Assembly (NCBI RefSeq): GCF_026151205.1
Contig: NC_087072.1
Span: 4,574,084-4,638,083 of the forward strand
Origin: Bolinopsis microptera
Taxonomy: Eukaryota > Ctenophora > Tentaculata > Lobata > Bolinopsidae
Length of the DNA: 64,000 nt
Direction of reading: 5' to 3'
Of this stretch, positions 23,465-33,439 are shown one piece after another. The position numbers were made by a program, and so were the translations under genes. The notes below the pieces were generated by a model. That model did no database searches. It was not told where the DNA came from and saw nothing but the letters and a program-made list of their open reading frames with translations. The number at the start of each line of letters is the position of its first letter. Position 1 is the stretch's first letter.

Positions 23465-23786
23465 TTCGTATTTGAATTTGGATCTTACTACCGTGCTGAT
23501 AATTCAGATAATATTTCGAAAGAAATCAAAAGAAAAACACCAATTAAATCGGATTAAAAGATGAAACTTTCACATCAACAAAGATCAAATCTTTAATATA
23601 ATATTTCCCATAATTCATTCAAGTAAAATATATCATAACAAAGAGTCAAAGAATTTCAAAATGTTTAAGCAGAAAATTATACTCAGAAATCTACAAATAT
23701 AAAACATGCGAAAGTTTGTTTAACTAAACGAACAACTGAAGAACAAATCATAACATCTAAAAACAAATCTTTAAACCTGGCCAAAT
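23465..23786. other. Intercistronic gap, PEX2 to MCM4 (322 bp)
   Basis: AT-rich, with no other feature recognised. Confidence 0.5.
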
Positions 23787-24533
23787 TCAGGGATAACAAA
23801 GTGTATCCTGCTCGATGGGGGCATCACAAACACCACACTTTTCTCCCAAACAGTAATGACAATGAAGATGTCCACATCCTGTCCACACAACATTAACAGC
23901 TCTCTGATCACATTCCCCACAGAGGCCACTCTGTTGGGTCCTCCTCATCTTCACCACTCTCCTGTACAGCCAGGATCTCCAGATTAGAGGGAGGGAGCAG
24001 TGGAGGAGTTGGGTTAGAGATCTGATCAGGTGTTTCTCAAACAGGAAGTAGTAATCAGGCAGGTCAGGAAGTGTGTCGGTAGATTCAGAGTCCGCTGCTG
24101 GTGGGGTTGATAGATACTTGGTATCTAGAGCTCTGTCACACAACCTTCTGTAATCACCCTTCTGTAAGAACTGTAGGTAGTTCCATATCTCAGCTAGGGA
24201 AAGTATCGTCTGGAAAGTCTGGTACCGAGAGGAATCACCACTTAAATTATTAAAGAGAAACTTTTTATAAACCCATTGTTTGTCCCGCATGTAAGGTAGC
24301 AACAACTCACTCAGAGCAGATGATAGCTCTGATGAAGTGGTGGTGACAGTGGCTGCAGCACTCCGGTATGCTGGCAGCCTGCCCAGCCACAGAATAATGT
24401 TCACAAGGTCAGGGACATAGTTAGTCTGATAGAAACAGAGGGAGAGAGCAGAGCTAAGATCAGTGGAGATGGTGTTGATAACGCTGTGTTGGGTTGTCAG
24501 GTGGTTGTCAAGAGACAACCGGGAGAGCGCCAT
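23787..24533 (-). CDS. PEX2: Peroxisome biogenesis factor 2, RING E3 ligase (intronless)
   Basis: 248 aa from a single exon; vertebrate PEX2 is about 305 aa. PEX2, PEX10 and PEX12 form the peroxisomal membrane ubiquitin ligase that recycles the import receptor PEX5. The middle segment NYLQFLQKGDYRRLCDRALD matches PEX2's conserved FLQxGxxxxLxxRxL stretch. The C-terminus is a compact RING: CGEC, then GCGHLHCHYC and CGVC, ending CYP. Hydrophobic helices (VNIILWLGRL, SLPLIWRSWL) precede it. The shortness comes from a trimmed N-terminus and a tighter RING loop. An ATTCAG acceptor-like site ends 42 nt upstream of the ATG. The gene lies 322 bp upstream of MCM4 on the same strand. PEX10 or PEX12 are less likely because of the FLQKG segment. 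Confidence 0.8.
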   Translation of the reverse strand: MALSRLSLDNHLTTQHSVINTISTDLSSALSLCFYQTNYVPDLVNIILWLGRLPAYRSAAATVTTTSSELSSALSELLLPYMRDKQWVYKKFLFNNLSGDSSRYQTFQTILSLAEIWNYLQFLQKGDYRRLCDRALDTKYLSTPPAADSESTDTLPDLPDYYFLFEKHLIRSLTQLLHCSLPLIWRSWLYRRVVKMRRTQQSGLCGECDQRAVNVVWTGCGHLHCHYCLGEKCGVCDAPIEQDTLCYP

Positions 24534-24940
24534 TGCCTTACTCTCAGTCTACCATCCCAGTTTCTTCTATCCTTCCTGAATTTTAGGATTGTTATCTGGT
24601 AACAAGTACTTTTTAATGTAGATCATTGTTATCGAGGAAAAAAGGAGAATTTAGGAATGGTCATTATAGAATGAAACGTTTATAAGTTTATAATGACGTT
24701 TAATTATAATGGCTTTAAGACAGAAAAATTACTCTGTGCTGTGGTGAGAACTACTATTTATTGAAAAGGTATTTACAAGATAGCTTATTATAATACAAAA
24801 AGATAAATACAAAGTTCAAATTACAATTCGGTCAACCCTCATTACAAAGTCAAACTTAAAATATTGCATACAATACTAATACCATAGGTATTATGTCAGA
24901 AATAAAATTATGCTGGAGTCAGGGAAAATAACAGATAATT
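24534..24940. other. Intercistronic gap, HAUS5 to PEX2 (407 bp)
   Basis: AT-rich, with no other feature recognised. Confidence 0.5.
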
Positions 24941-26851
24941 TCACGGTGACATAGAGCACTTTACAAGCCATTTCTCTTGAGTCTGCTCGATATTCCTGTC
25001 CCCTACTGTGACCCAGGGTACCAAGAACTGGGCGGGCTGGTCAGAGTGAATGTGTATCATTCTCTTTATTGCTGGACACTTCTTCATAGCCCCCTGAACC
25101 TTGTCTTCCGACCTTTTGATTCGATCTAGAATATTCTCTGAGGTGAAATTATCAAAGTCATGAAGAGCTTCCCTCAAGGCTTGGAACACATTCGCGCTGT
25201 CTGGAACGTCAGTTTTGTGGCGTCTGTTGATATTGTTCTGGATGCATGTTGATAAGGCTTCTTTGTGCGAGACGGAGATCAGATCAGATACATGATGAAA
25301 GAAAGATTCGGAATCGAGATGTAGAGGCAAAGAAGTGCTTGAAAGAAGTTTTTGATAATTTGGACTTCTGCTGAACTGATAAATGGACAGGTCTGAGACT
25401 GGGGAGGATCCAGACGGTATTGGTGACAAATATAGTCGGTCAAGAGGCACGTTGATAAGAGTGGAACTTAGGACCTGAGGGTAGTTTTTAATAGATTCTA
25501 AACGTGGCGAAAATATTTCATCGATAGGCTGTAACTTCTCTGTGATTAGTTGCTTTATCACAGCCGTTTGAGAGTCCAATGCTACTTTCAAAGATCCCGT
25601 TTGACTGACTAAAGATTTTATAACTCCTTGTTTCTTTTCTCGATTCTTTTTGAAGTCGATAATCGATCTGTGGGTCTTTAAAGTTTGGACCTTTTCCTTG
25701 GTTGAACGATCTTTTTCATCTTGCAATCTCTTTATTTCATTTTTGATTGAAAGTTCTTTGGATTCCAACTCTTTTTCTCTCAATTTGAACTTTAATAAGG
25801 CACTCAAAGCAGACTTCTCCTCCCTTGCCCAAGGCAGCATTTGAACTTTTCTTTCAACTTCTGTGTTTAGAATATCAAGAGTTTTTCCTAATTCTCGTGA
25901 TTTATTTCGACAGTTCAACATCTCTATCCATTCTTTGCTAACTTTGTTTTGTAATGCGATAGCATGTGTTTCTAAGTCTTTCTCTGAATCAGAATAGTCA
26001 TTTTTGCTGACTAAGCTTCCATCGACGAGCTCAAAGTCCAGACTTTTCAAATCTTTCTCAATGCTCATTGACTCTGAATGACCTTGAAGCGAGTTTGATT
26101 CTTCAGTTGTTATTGCTGTGAGGGCAGCTAAAATTTCTTCAGGGGAGAACTCTGTGTGAATTTTGGCGGCAGCTTCCCAAACTTTACCTTTCAGGATGTG
26201 GTCCTCAGTTGCGTCAGAATCAGAAACATGGAGTTCTAAATAGTCTCGAACCTGGCCCAAAATAGAGCTGATTGCCCTGGAACACTCAGATTCGATTGCC
26301 CCACAATTTCCCGACATCAGTATTGGTGAGAGATTTCCTTCTGATAAGTTATTTCTTCTCGTTGTGGCAGTTTGCAAAGAATTGCCAATTTCCCCAAATT
26401 TTGATTGAACAGCACTGCAATGACCTGTGAGGGACTTCTGAAGAATTTCTTTCATAGTACTGGTCGAGAGTTGATCCAACTTCTCTGTTTTAGAGTTTGC
26501 ATCGAGTTGCATTTTGGTTTTCAGTGAAATCATGCTCGAGTGAGTTTGTGATGATCTAGCTTTTGACGCAGCAATCTGAGCTAAGAGGTCTTGTTTTTTC
26601 TGCTGCAACTGGTTAACGTCTTCTTTTGTCTTATTATAATCCTGTTTCCTCTGAAACCCTGCCAGCTTAGACCTAATTAGTTTGATATCATCGCCTGGCA
26701 GGACCAACTTTTGAATGAGTCTCCAGAATTCTGCATTGCGGCTGTTTTTCGTCACTACTTTCAATTCTGTGTCCGTAATACGGTAGCCGAGAAGGTTGCA
26801 CCATTTTCGAAGATTAGCATGGAGAACTTCTTGCTCTTTTCTTGTAGCCAT
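24941..26851 (-). CDS. HAUS5: HAUS augmin-like complex subunit 5 (intronless)
   Basis: 636 aa, almost the same length as human HAUS5 (633). Augmin recruits gamma-tubulin to spindle microtubules for branching nucleation. The N-terminus has the calponin-like fold pattern of the family (LRKWCNLLGY ... FWRLIQKLVLPGDD). It is followed by long coiled coils (about 70-135 and 350-470) and a C-terminal QPAQ...PWV...QEKW block like that of HAUS5. The whole frame is one exon, whereas vertebrate HAUS5 genes have many. TTTCTTATTCAG ends 3 nt before the ATG. Identification rests on length, architecture and scattered motifs rather than a strong signature. Confidence 0.72.
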   Translation of the reverse strand: MATRKEQEVLHANLRKWCNLLGYRITDTELKVVTKNSRNAEFWRLIQKLVLPGDDIKLIRSKLAGFQRKQDYNKTKEDVNQLQQKKQDLLAQIAASKARSSQTHSSMISLKTKMQLDANSKTEKLDQLSTSTMKEILQKSLTGHCSAVQSKFGEIGNSLQTATTRRNNLSEGNLSPILMSGNCGAIESECSRAISSILGQVRDYLELHVSDSDATEDHILKGKVWEAAAKIHTEFSPEEILAALTAITTEESNSLQGHSESMSIEKDLKSLDFELVDGSLVSKNDYSDSEKDLETHAIALQNKVSKEWIEMLNCRNKSRELGKTLDILNTEVERKVQMLPWAREEKSALSALLKFKLREKELESKELSIKNEIKRLQDEKDRSTKEKVQTLKTHRSIIDFKKNREKKQGVIKSLVSQTGSLKVALDSQTAVIKQLITEKLQPIDEIFSPRLESIKNYPQVLSSTLINVPLDRLYLSPIPSGSSPVSDLSIYQFSRSPNYQKLLSSTSLPLHLDSESFFHHVSDLISVSHKEALSTCIQNNINRRHKTDVPDSANVFQALREALHDFDNFTSENILDRIKRSEDKVQGAMKKCPAIKRMIHIHSDQPAQFLVPWVTVGDRNIEQTQEKWLVKCSMSP

Positions 26852-27334
26852 TCACTGAATAAGAAAGTGTTACGGTTAAAAGCTACTCTAAGTATGCCAA
26901 GCGAATTTAATAAATTAATACACTGTAACTCTGAATATAATTGTCATTTAGTGAACTTTGCAAGAAAACTACAGTTATGGCTTGTCTAATTTCGTTAGCT
27001 CCTAAGTTAAAGTACTGCACCATGTACAGAAAACTATAACTTGATCTGTTTAGTCATAACTATAAAATGTAACCAGAAATACGTACAGATCTAATTAATA
27101 AATTAGTTTCATCAAAACTGAACGGACTATAAATTATATAACAATCGTTCCATTAGTTATACAGAAGGAATCTTTAGTACAGTTACCAGACTACAGATTT
27201 GCAACGGACAAAGATAAAACATATAATATATACAGTCCCTATCACAAAACGATAACAAAATCAACATATCTAATATCTATACCTCTCCAAAAATAAATTA
27301 ATAAATCGAAAAACTATAATTCAAACTATCTACC
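26852..27334. other. Intercistronic gap, P-loop/TPR gene to HAUS5 (483 bp)
   Basis: AT-rich, with no other feature recognised apart from the acceptor-like site abutting the HAUS5 ATG. Confidence 0.5.
26855..26856 (-). promoter_or_regulatory. Acceptor-like AG 3 nt before the HAUS5 ATG
   Basis: The minus strand reads ACTTTCTTATTCAG/TGA-ATG. The gene itself is intronless. Confidence 0.5.
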
Positions 27335-29872
27335 CTATCCGTCGACTATTAGATTCTTCTTCTTTAATTTAGAGAGAACAGAACTAGCCTCATTCCTGGC
27401 TCTATTTGCTCGCAAAGTATCTCCTAACATCAGATGACCAATACTCACAACATTTAGAGCTCTTGCGTATTCAGGATTTTCTGTACCTACCTGATTTTTG
27501 TAGCCTTCGATAGCTCCCTGCAGGTACTTTATCCCAATTGATGTCTTACCCTGAAGTAGCATAACCTGGCCGAAATCTGTTAAAATTGGCCCTAGAACGT
27601 CTTGATCTCCAGGCCTCACAGAATTCACAGCTTTTTCGAGATACTTTTCAGCTGAGTCATGATCTTCCAGCTCGCAACACACTTGTGCCATAGTCCTGTT
27701 TAAAGCTAGAGAATCAGCAAATCTCACTGCCTCTTCAAGTAGTTCTTTTGCTTCTGTGTCCCTTGAGTTGTTGTGTAACCAGACAGCATATCGATGCAAG
27801 GCAGAGGCATGGGAGGGCCCCTTCAAATCTTGATCTCGAGCTTTCGACAAAGCACTTTTAAACTCTGTCTCCATGTCACTACCTCCCAATTCAGACTTCA
27901 GATGAAGACTACAGGTCTCTGCTAAGCCACTGAACATCGGAGGAAGGTTGCCAGCTAGTGCTGATAAATGACCATGTAGTATGATAGATTCCATGGTTCC
28001 CCGGACAGTGTTGGGTATCGTCACATCCACGAAGGCCATTACAGATTTCAGTACTTGTTTGTGGTGAAGATCACTGTATTCTGAGAGGTTAGCGTGTGAT
28101 ATCGGAGAGGCTTTGTAGACTAGAACTGAGTTGTGTATCTCAGGAATCTTGGGATGGATTTCAGACTTTTCTGTATTTTTTGGGTCCAGATGCACTTTCG
28201 ATTTTCCCAAGACATCTTGTCGACTTTTTATCGTCTGTTCTACCTTGTTGAATGAATATATTTTTGCCATCCAGGTGCGCTTGTATCTCTCTTCTAGCTC
28301 ACATACAAGGGCAGCTTCAAGAAGATGTGCAGTGAAGTCTGTGTGAATAAATCGAAGAGTTTTGTGAATGTCTTCATCTATGTTAAATACAGCTACGTGG
28401 CCCCCATATTCAGGATCATACTTCAATAAAGGACAATCTCTTAACATTTTTAACTCTTCATCATCCGGCATCTCCATGGGTTTCGGCCAAATAATTTCTT
28501 TAATTTCCTCCATCTGCTCCATGATACCTCTGCTGGGATCCATACCAAGAGATTCCAGACCCTCGTGCCGTTTTCTGTCGAAATAGGACAAAGTGCTAGG
28601 GTCAATTGGAGCTTTGGTTTCCTCTTCAACTGTGTCCACAAGATCGACTTTTCTTTGAGGGCTCATAGACAATCGATAACGAGAAAACCCGGGTACAGCA
28701 TCCAAGAATGAATCATACATGTTAGTATCCAAATGATGCTTGATGTACTTGTAGGGAACAGGAACATCGATCGGCAGCTTAGCCACAAAATCCAAAGCAA
28801 GCAATAACTTGGGCTTTTCAAGGGCAATCACCGAACAGTATAATTTTATTACATCCTCCGCTGGTTTGGTCGATTTTGATAGAAGGTCACAAAGCTTTTG
28901 GAAGCTGAAATCAATGCCACTGTCTTGTTCCATCTTGATGCACTGAGCAGCAGCTACAATGGATCTTAAGTCATGACCAAACATTTTGTGAAGGACGCTA
29001 GAGTCAAAAACTTCATCAGCAGGAGCGGCAGCAAAGAAAGCTTTCTCAGCAGTGGCACGGGGGATTAGAGAGGTGAGAGAAAAGTTTTTACAACCTTTTA
29101 TCGGAGTATCTGATGTAATTATTATTTGACCATCACCCCACTTTTCGTATCCTGACAACAATTCAGACAGATTTAAATCTGAGGAAGCGTTTTCAAATAC
29201 TAGCAACCAACGAGACTGTTTTTCAAGTCCAGTGCTGATCCCCTGAACAAGATTGTGGCTTTCTGAGGCACCATCAGTTCCTTTCTTTTGTTTCAATTTA
29301 TTATTGAGAGAAGTTAAAGAATGAGCTAACGTCTGACTATTCCTAGCGTCTAAAGTAAAAACCTGACAATTTCGTCTGTTGGACAATTTGTGAAGTTTAA
29401 AGTACAAATGTGGGCCTTCCTGAAGAAAATGTTCTGAATACTGTCGTATAAATTCTGTTTTACCGCATCCTTTTGGACCGTGTATGTTAACCATTTCAGT
29501 CCTAGCCTGGAAAATCTGCTTTTCACTTTTAATATCCTGAAACACTGACAAAGGGTAGGTGAAGACATCGTGAGCTGGTTTCTGGGGGAGAACATTGAGG
29601 ATGATCTGATCTTGAGCGATGGCTTGCTCGGCGACTATCACGATAACAGTCATGACTCCCATGATAACGATGAGAACCCGAGTATATCCAGATATATTGC
29701 TTCTGACTCCATGTATCACCTTGGTGATGACACCTTTGGGAACGGAGCTGAAACAGCGGCGGGGAACATCTCTCTGGCATATCTTTAGGTTGCGACACAC
29801 CACAGACTTGTTCCTAAGTTGAAGGGTAGAGTTTCGAAATATTCGACATCTTCCTACAGCTCGTATAATCAT
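27335..29872 (-). CDS. Predicted mitochondrial membrane STAND-type (NB-ARC-like) P-loop NTPase with TPRs (intronless)
   Basis: 845 aa in one exon. Residues 1-50 are Arg-rich with almost no acidic residues, a mitochondrial presequence pattern. One membrane helix follows at about 66-86. A P-loop HGPKGCGKT lies at 131-139, a Walker B-like RWLLVFE at 221-227, and GQIIITSDT at about 248-256, which resembles the sensor-1 strand of NB-ARC domains. The C-terminal 160 residues are TPR-like helical pairs (HRYAVWLHNNSRDTEAKEL; EKYLEKAV; GIKYLQGAIEGYK; YARALNVVSIGHL). STAND proteins couple nucleotide binding to signalling through repeat sensors, but I do not recognise the orthologue and assign no process. 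The first ATG is 29872. TTTTTATTCAG ends 5 nt upstream of it. Confidence 0.7.
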   Translation of the reverse strand: MIIRAVGRCRIFRNSTLQLRNKSVVCRNLKICQRDVPRRCFSSVPKGVITKVIHGVRSNISGYTRVLIVIMGVMTVIVIVAEQAIAQDQIILNVLPQKPAHDVFTYPLSVFQDIKSEKQIFQARTEMVNIHGPKGCGKTEFIRQYSEHFLQEGPHLYFKLHKLSNRRNCQVFTLDARNSQTLAHSLTSLNNKLKQKKGTDGASESHNLVQGISTGLEKQSRWLLVFENASSDLNLSELLSGYEKWGDGQIIITSDTPIKGCKNFSLTSLIPRATAEKAFFAAAPADEVFDSSVLHKMFGHDLRSIVAAAQCIKMEQDSGIDFSFQKLCDLLSKSTKPAEDVIKLYCSVIALEKPKLLLALDFVAKLPIDVPVPYKYIKHHLDTNMYDSFLDAVPGFSRYRLSMSPQRKVDLVDTVEEETKAPIDPSTLSYFDRKRHEGLESLGMDPSRGIMEQMEEIKEIIWPKPMEMPDDEELKMLRDCPLLKYDPEYGGHVAVFNIDEDIHKTLRFIHTDFTAHLLEAALVCELEERYKRTWMAKIYSFNKVEQTIKSRQDVLGKSKVHLDPKNTEKSEIHPKIPEIHNSVLVYKASPISHANLSEYSDLHHKQVLKSVMAFVDVTIPNTVRGTMESIILHGHLSALAGNLPPMFSGLAETCSLHLKSELGGSDMETEFKSALSKARDQDLKGPSHASALHRYAVWLHNNSRDTEAKELLEEAVRFADSLALNRTMAQVCCELEDHDSAEKYLEKAVNSVRPGDQDVLGPILTDFGQVMLLQGKTSIGIKYLQGAIEGYKNQVGTENPEYARALNVVSIGHLMLGDTLRANRARNEASSVLSKLKKKNLIVDG

Positions 29873-30582
29873 CAAACCTGAATAAAAATAATGATAATTC
29901 GTAAAAAACGCTATGTATAAATAAAATTTATTCTGAATAGAAGTTCCCGAAGTTATATTTGGTTCGATCCGAGATCAACCAATCGGTAATGTTTGAACAA
30001 ATAACCAGTGTTAAATCAGCCAATTATTTTCTGTGCAACACTTTTTGTTCAATTTCATCAATTGTTTGGTAATTCAAATAATAGAGGTGTTCAATTATTA
30101 AAGTGAAAATGGTTATAATGTTAAATATATCAATATATTCATTAGACAAAAACTATAAAAATTTTCAACATTTAAATCAAGCATGTGGCTAGGTGGTCAA
30201 CATCTGCAAACTAAAAATCCGTTTTAGCAGCTCTGCAAATTTAAATGTAACAAAAAATAAATGAGTAAACCAGCATCTGAAACTAAACAACAACTTTCAA
30301 TCACATAGGTGCAGGCAAGATCTGCGGTCAAATTTAAGATAATATGCACCATGCCATGGTGAAACAGATAATACATATTTCGTACTTGGCACTAAGTTGA
30401 ATGTCCATTTAAATCTCTATCATGACCCAAAATACGGCAGGCGGAGGCTATTTAAGGTAAAACAGCGACAAGAAATCTAATTTTCAAACATTTTATTATG
30501 AATAACATCACAAAAATAAAATAGTGAAAAGGCATTACGGTTAAAATAGTTCTGGCTGAGATAATACTTGAAATCATTAAAT
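29873..30582. other. Intercistronic gap, KH-A to P-loop/TPR gene (710 bp)
   Basis: AT-rich. A GGTTCGATCC box-B-like string near 29960 has no matching box A or cloverleaf. Confidence 0.5.
29878..29879 (-). promoter_or_regulatory. Acceptor-like AG 5 nt before the P-loop/TPR gene ATG
   Basis: The minus strand reads TTTTTATTCAG/GTTTG-ATG. The gene itself is intronless. Confidence 0.5.
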
Positions 30583-31687
30583 CTATCTTCTTCCGTAGCT
30601 GCCTGAGCCGTATCTACTTCCGGGGGCGTTGTAGCCCTCCTGAGGTGCCCCATAGCCGCCACTATAACCACGATCATCATAACTACGAGAACCATAGCCG
30701 CTGTCACCTCCATAACCTCCATATCCGCTGCCTCCGCCATATCCGCCACTGCCTGAAAAAAGTTAGGAATTAGCTATTATATAGCAGTTTCAAGACTTTA
30801 GATTCACTGCGAATAAAATGCGAATTTATAAAGCATGATGTGCAACATCTTTATTCTTACGTACGAGCCTACAAAGAAAAAAGAAAATAACAATCTAAAT
30901 TAAATGACATACTCCCATAGCTGCCTCTGGATCCACCATAACCTCCATAACCGCCCCCTCCCCCGGAGCCGCCATATGAACCGGAACCATAAGACGATCT
31001 TCCTCCGTCGTATCCACCACCACCACCACCACCACCACCACTGCTTCCTCGGCCATATCCATCATCATAACCGCCTCCAATATTGTTGTAGTCCACAAAC
31101 CAGAGCATCCTAGCTTGTCTGTCTCCGCAGATGGTCTCAACCATCTCACTCACACAGTTGTCAACCTCCTCATGATCTCCCTCCACTGATACGATCCTCT
31201 CGTCTAACCCTGGAGGTGTGTCTCCTTTTTTGGACGTGTTCACTGCTACAGCATATCTCTCTTTCAACGCTTTGATCGTCTCCCCACCTTTACCGATGAT
31301 TCTTCCAGCGGAGGTATCAGCAACTACCAGCTTCAGAGCTCGTTTCCTCTTCTCGTTTCCCTCCACATCTACTGATTTGGCACTTGGAGGAGGCTTGTCG
31401 TTCCTGATCAGATCTTGGATGTGCTTCACGACTTTCTTGATGGTCTCGCATTCTCCCTGCAAAGTAACCACCCTTTCGTCAGTACCTGGGAATCTTACTT
31501 CTTTTTTAGATACCTGGATGTTAATGCCCATATTTTCTTTAATGCTCTTGATTTCTTTGCCACCGTCACCTATGATGGCGCCAGCACTATAGAAAGGACA
31601 AAGCATTTTAATGATGGTCCCAGAGCGCATTTCTTTTCGTGGGCCATGGTCGGAGTCAGGACCTCGCTTACGATCGCGATCACCCAT
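30583..31687 (-). CDS. Two-KH-domain, Gly/Tyr-rich RNA-binding protein (KH-A; 2 exons)
   Basis: Exons 31687-30913 and 30752-30583 (donor GTATGT, acceptor TTTTTTCAG) join in phase 1 and give 314 aa. The start at MGDRDRKRG follows TTAGCAG by 4 nt. KH1 (about 24-95) reads AGAIIGDGGKEIKSIK, so its GxxG loop is GDGG. KH2 (about 116-190) has a normal GKGG. FPGTDERVVTLQG resembles the KH1 of the Nova/PCBP/hnRNP K group, which bind single-stranded pyrimidine-rich RNA. Residues beyond about 210 are Gly/Tyr/Ser repeats, a low-complexity domain prone to condensate formation. It is the first of three tandem paralogues. Which named family is closest is unresolved. Confidence 0.85.
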
Positions 31688-32566
31688 GATGCTGCTAATG
31701 CTAAGAAATAGAGGATTAGAGGGACCTAGGCAGGCAAGTCTAGTACACAACCAGCCCGAGACATAGACAAGCCACGTGCACTAGACAGCTGTGAGCTAAT
31801 TTTAATGAACAAGCGGTATTATTTTGGTTAGTTTGAAAAGCCGAGTAAATTAAATGGCTGGGATATAAACCAGTTCTCTAAAGAAAGTCAGTATTAAAAT
31901 TTTGTGGTTTAAGAAGTTACAACACAGTTATAAATAAAATAATTTTGAGAAACAGCGAGAAATATTCCATTTCAATTCAAACGCAAGATAGTTGCTAATT
32001 TTAGCTGGGGCGCAATTCAATCAGGAAAATCATTTGTAAAACATTTCACAGTAATCATCGTAAAGACATCAATACTTAGCAAGCATTGAGCTTTTCTGTA
32101 AAATTTCAATAAAATAGAATTTAATGTTGCTCCGAAAAATTTAAAGACACGAACAAATACATATTTTGATCAATTTGGGAGAAATTATCGGATATGCAAA
32201 ACAGTATCATGTATGAATGTTGAATAGTAGCAATATTTGCGATGGTATACAAGTATACAATGATATCACTCATCAGTTAAGCGGTCTATAAATTGATATA
32301 CCTTGGCACAACTACTATTATTGATGATTGATATCTGACTTCAAGGGCGATTAAACTCAGACAAAAATATGAGAAATGGCTCTGCTGCTCGTAAATACAA
32401 ATCGTCCAAATATATCGCTGAAAAAGCCAAAGGTAATCAAATGTATAAAGTAAGTAAAATTGACTCCCGCATTTTTTAAGTTTGAAAAACATATAGCAAG
32501 GTATACAATAAGTCTGTAAATTGTCAGTTACCTTCACGAGACAGCAAGCTCAACGACACTCCACAT
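31688..32566. other. Intercistronic gap, KH-B to KH-A (879 bp)
   Basis: AT-rich. A donor-like GAAG/GTAACT lies about 40 nt past the KH-B stop, so a 3' UTR intron or an alternative C-terminal exon of KH-B is possible. No gene was seen. Confidence 0.45.
31692..31693 (-). promoter_or_regulatory. Acceptor-like AG 4 nt before the KH-A ATG
   Basis: The minus strand reads CTATTTCTTAGCATTAGCAG/CATC-ATG; an alternative AG is at 31702-31701. Confidence 0.45.
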
Positions 32567-33439
32567 CTACCGGGATCTGGATCGTGAGGGAGAACGGACT
32601 GGGGAACGGGTGCGGCTGCGAGTACGACGTTTGCTTCTTCCCTCAAATGATGGTGATTTGCGGGCCCTTTCTCTGGACCTGGACCTAGATCTTTTACCCC
32701 GAGATCTAGATCTGGATCTGGATCTACCTCTGCCCCTGTTACGAGAACCACCACCACCATATCCACCACCGCCACCACGTCCCCGGCTGTAGTGTCTGAT
32801 CTCGGAGTAGTCTACGAAGAACTTCATCCTGGATCTATCATCAGAGGAGATCTGACAGATGAGCTCATCAACACATTTGTCAACATCTCTGTCTTCCCCC
32901 TCGATAGTGACAATCCTCTCGTCCAGCTCACGAGGTGTCTCGTGACGTTTTGAAGTGTTGATCTGAACTGCAAACTCCTTCTTTATATCCCTGATATTAT
33001 CCCCTCCTCGTCCAATGATCATTGCCATGGCAGAGTCAGACACCAGGATCTTGCATGTCTTCTTCCTGCGCTCAGAGTCGTAGTCATTACTGCGGGAGGA
33101 TGACGAGGCTGCAGTGGTGGACTCACCTTCTCTCATGTTCTCATTTAGATACCGAGCAGCAGATTGCAGCTCGTCTCGCTCTCCCTCAATAGCAATAACA
33201 CGCTCATCTGTGTTCGGAAACCTAGCTTCATGACGTGAGATCTCTATGTTAGCTCCGGAACGATCTTTAACTTCCCTGATCCGCTCACCTCCCTTACCGA
33301 TCACAGCTCCGGCAATGTAGTAAGGGCAGAGTAGCTTGATGATGTGGACGTTGCTTCGTCTTCGTTTTGAGTCATAGTTTCTTTCCCTGTCTTCATCTGA
33401 GTCGTACCTGTCACGACTCCCACGCTTGCGTTCCACCAT
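32567..33439 (-). CDS. Two-KH-domain protein with RGG and SR-rich tail (KH-B)
   Basis: 290 aa from one visible exon. The first ATG is 33439 (MVERKRGSRD); an ACAATTCTAG site ends 16 nt before it. KH1 has AGAVIGKGGERIREVK (GKGG at 48-51) and FPNTDERVIAIEG. KH2 has MAMIIGRGGDNIRDIK. The linker includes a run of Ser/Thr, and both KH domains share the paralogue pattern ERIVTIEG. After about 215 the protein has a short GGGYGG/RGRG patch, then an Arg-Ser dipeptide region, suggesting a splicing-type, nuclear-speckle RNA-binding protein. A potential donor overlaps the stop (CCCG/GTAGAT), so the tail may be longer in an alternative isoform. Confidence 0.84.
   Translation of the reverse strand: MVERKRGSRDRYDSDEDRERNYDSKRRRSNVHIIKLLCPYYIAGAVIGKGGERIREVKDRSGANIEISRHEARFPNTDERVIAIEGERDELQSAARYLNENMREGESTTAASSSSRSNDYDSERRKKTCKILVSDSAMAMIIGRGGDNIRDIKKEFAVQINTSKRHETPRELDERIVTIEGEDRDVDKCVDELICQISSDDRSRMKFFVDYSEIRHYSRGRGGGGGYGGGGSRNRGRGRSRSRSRSRGKRSRSRSRERARKSPSFEGRSKRRTRSRTRSPVRSPSRSRSR

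Noticed and set aside
29955..29975. GGTTCGATCC as the box B of a tRNA gene
   Set aside because: No box A at the right distance and no cloverleaf pairing.
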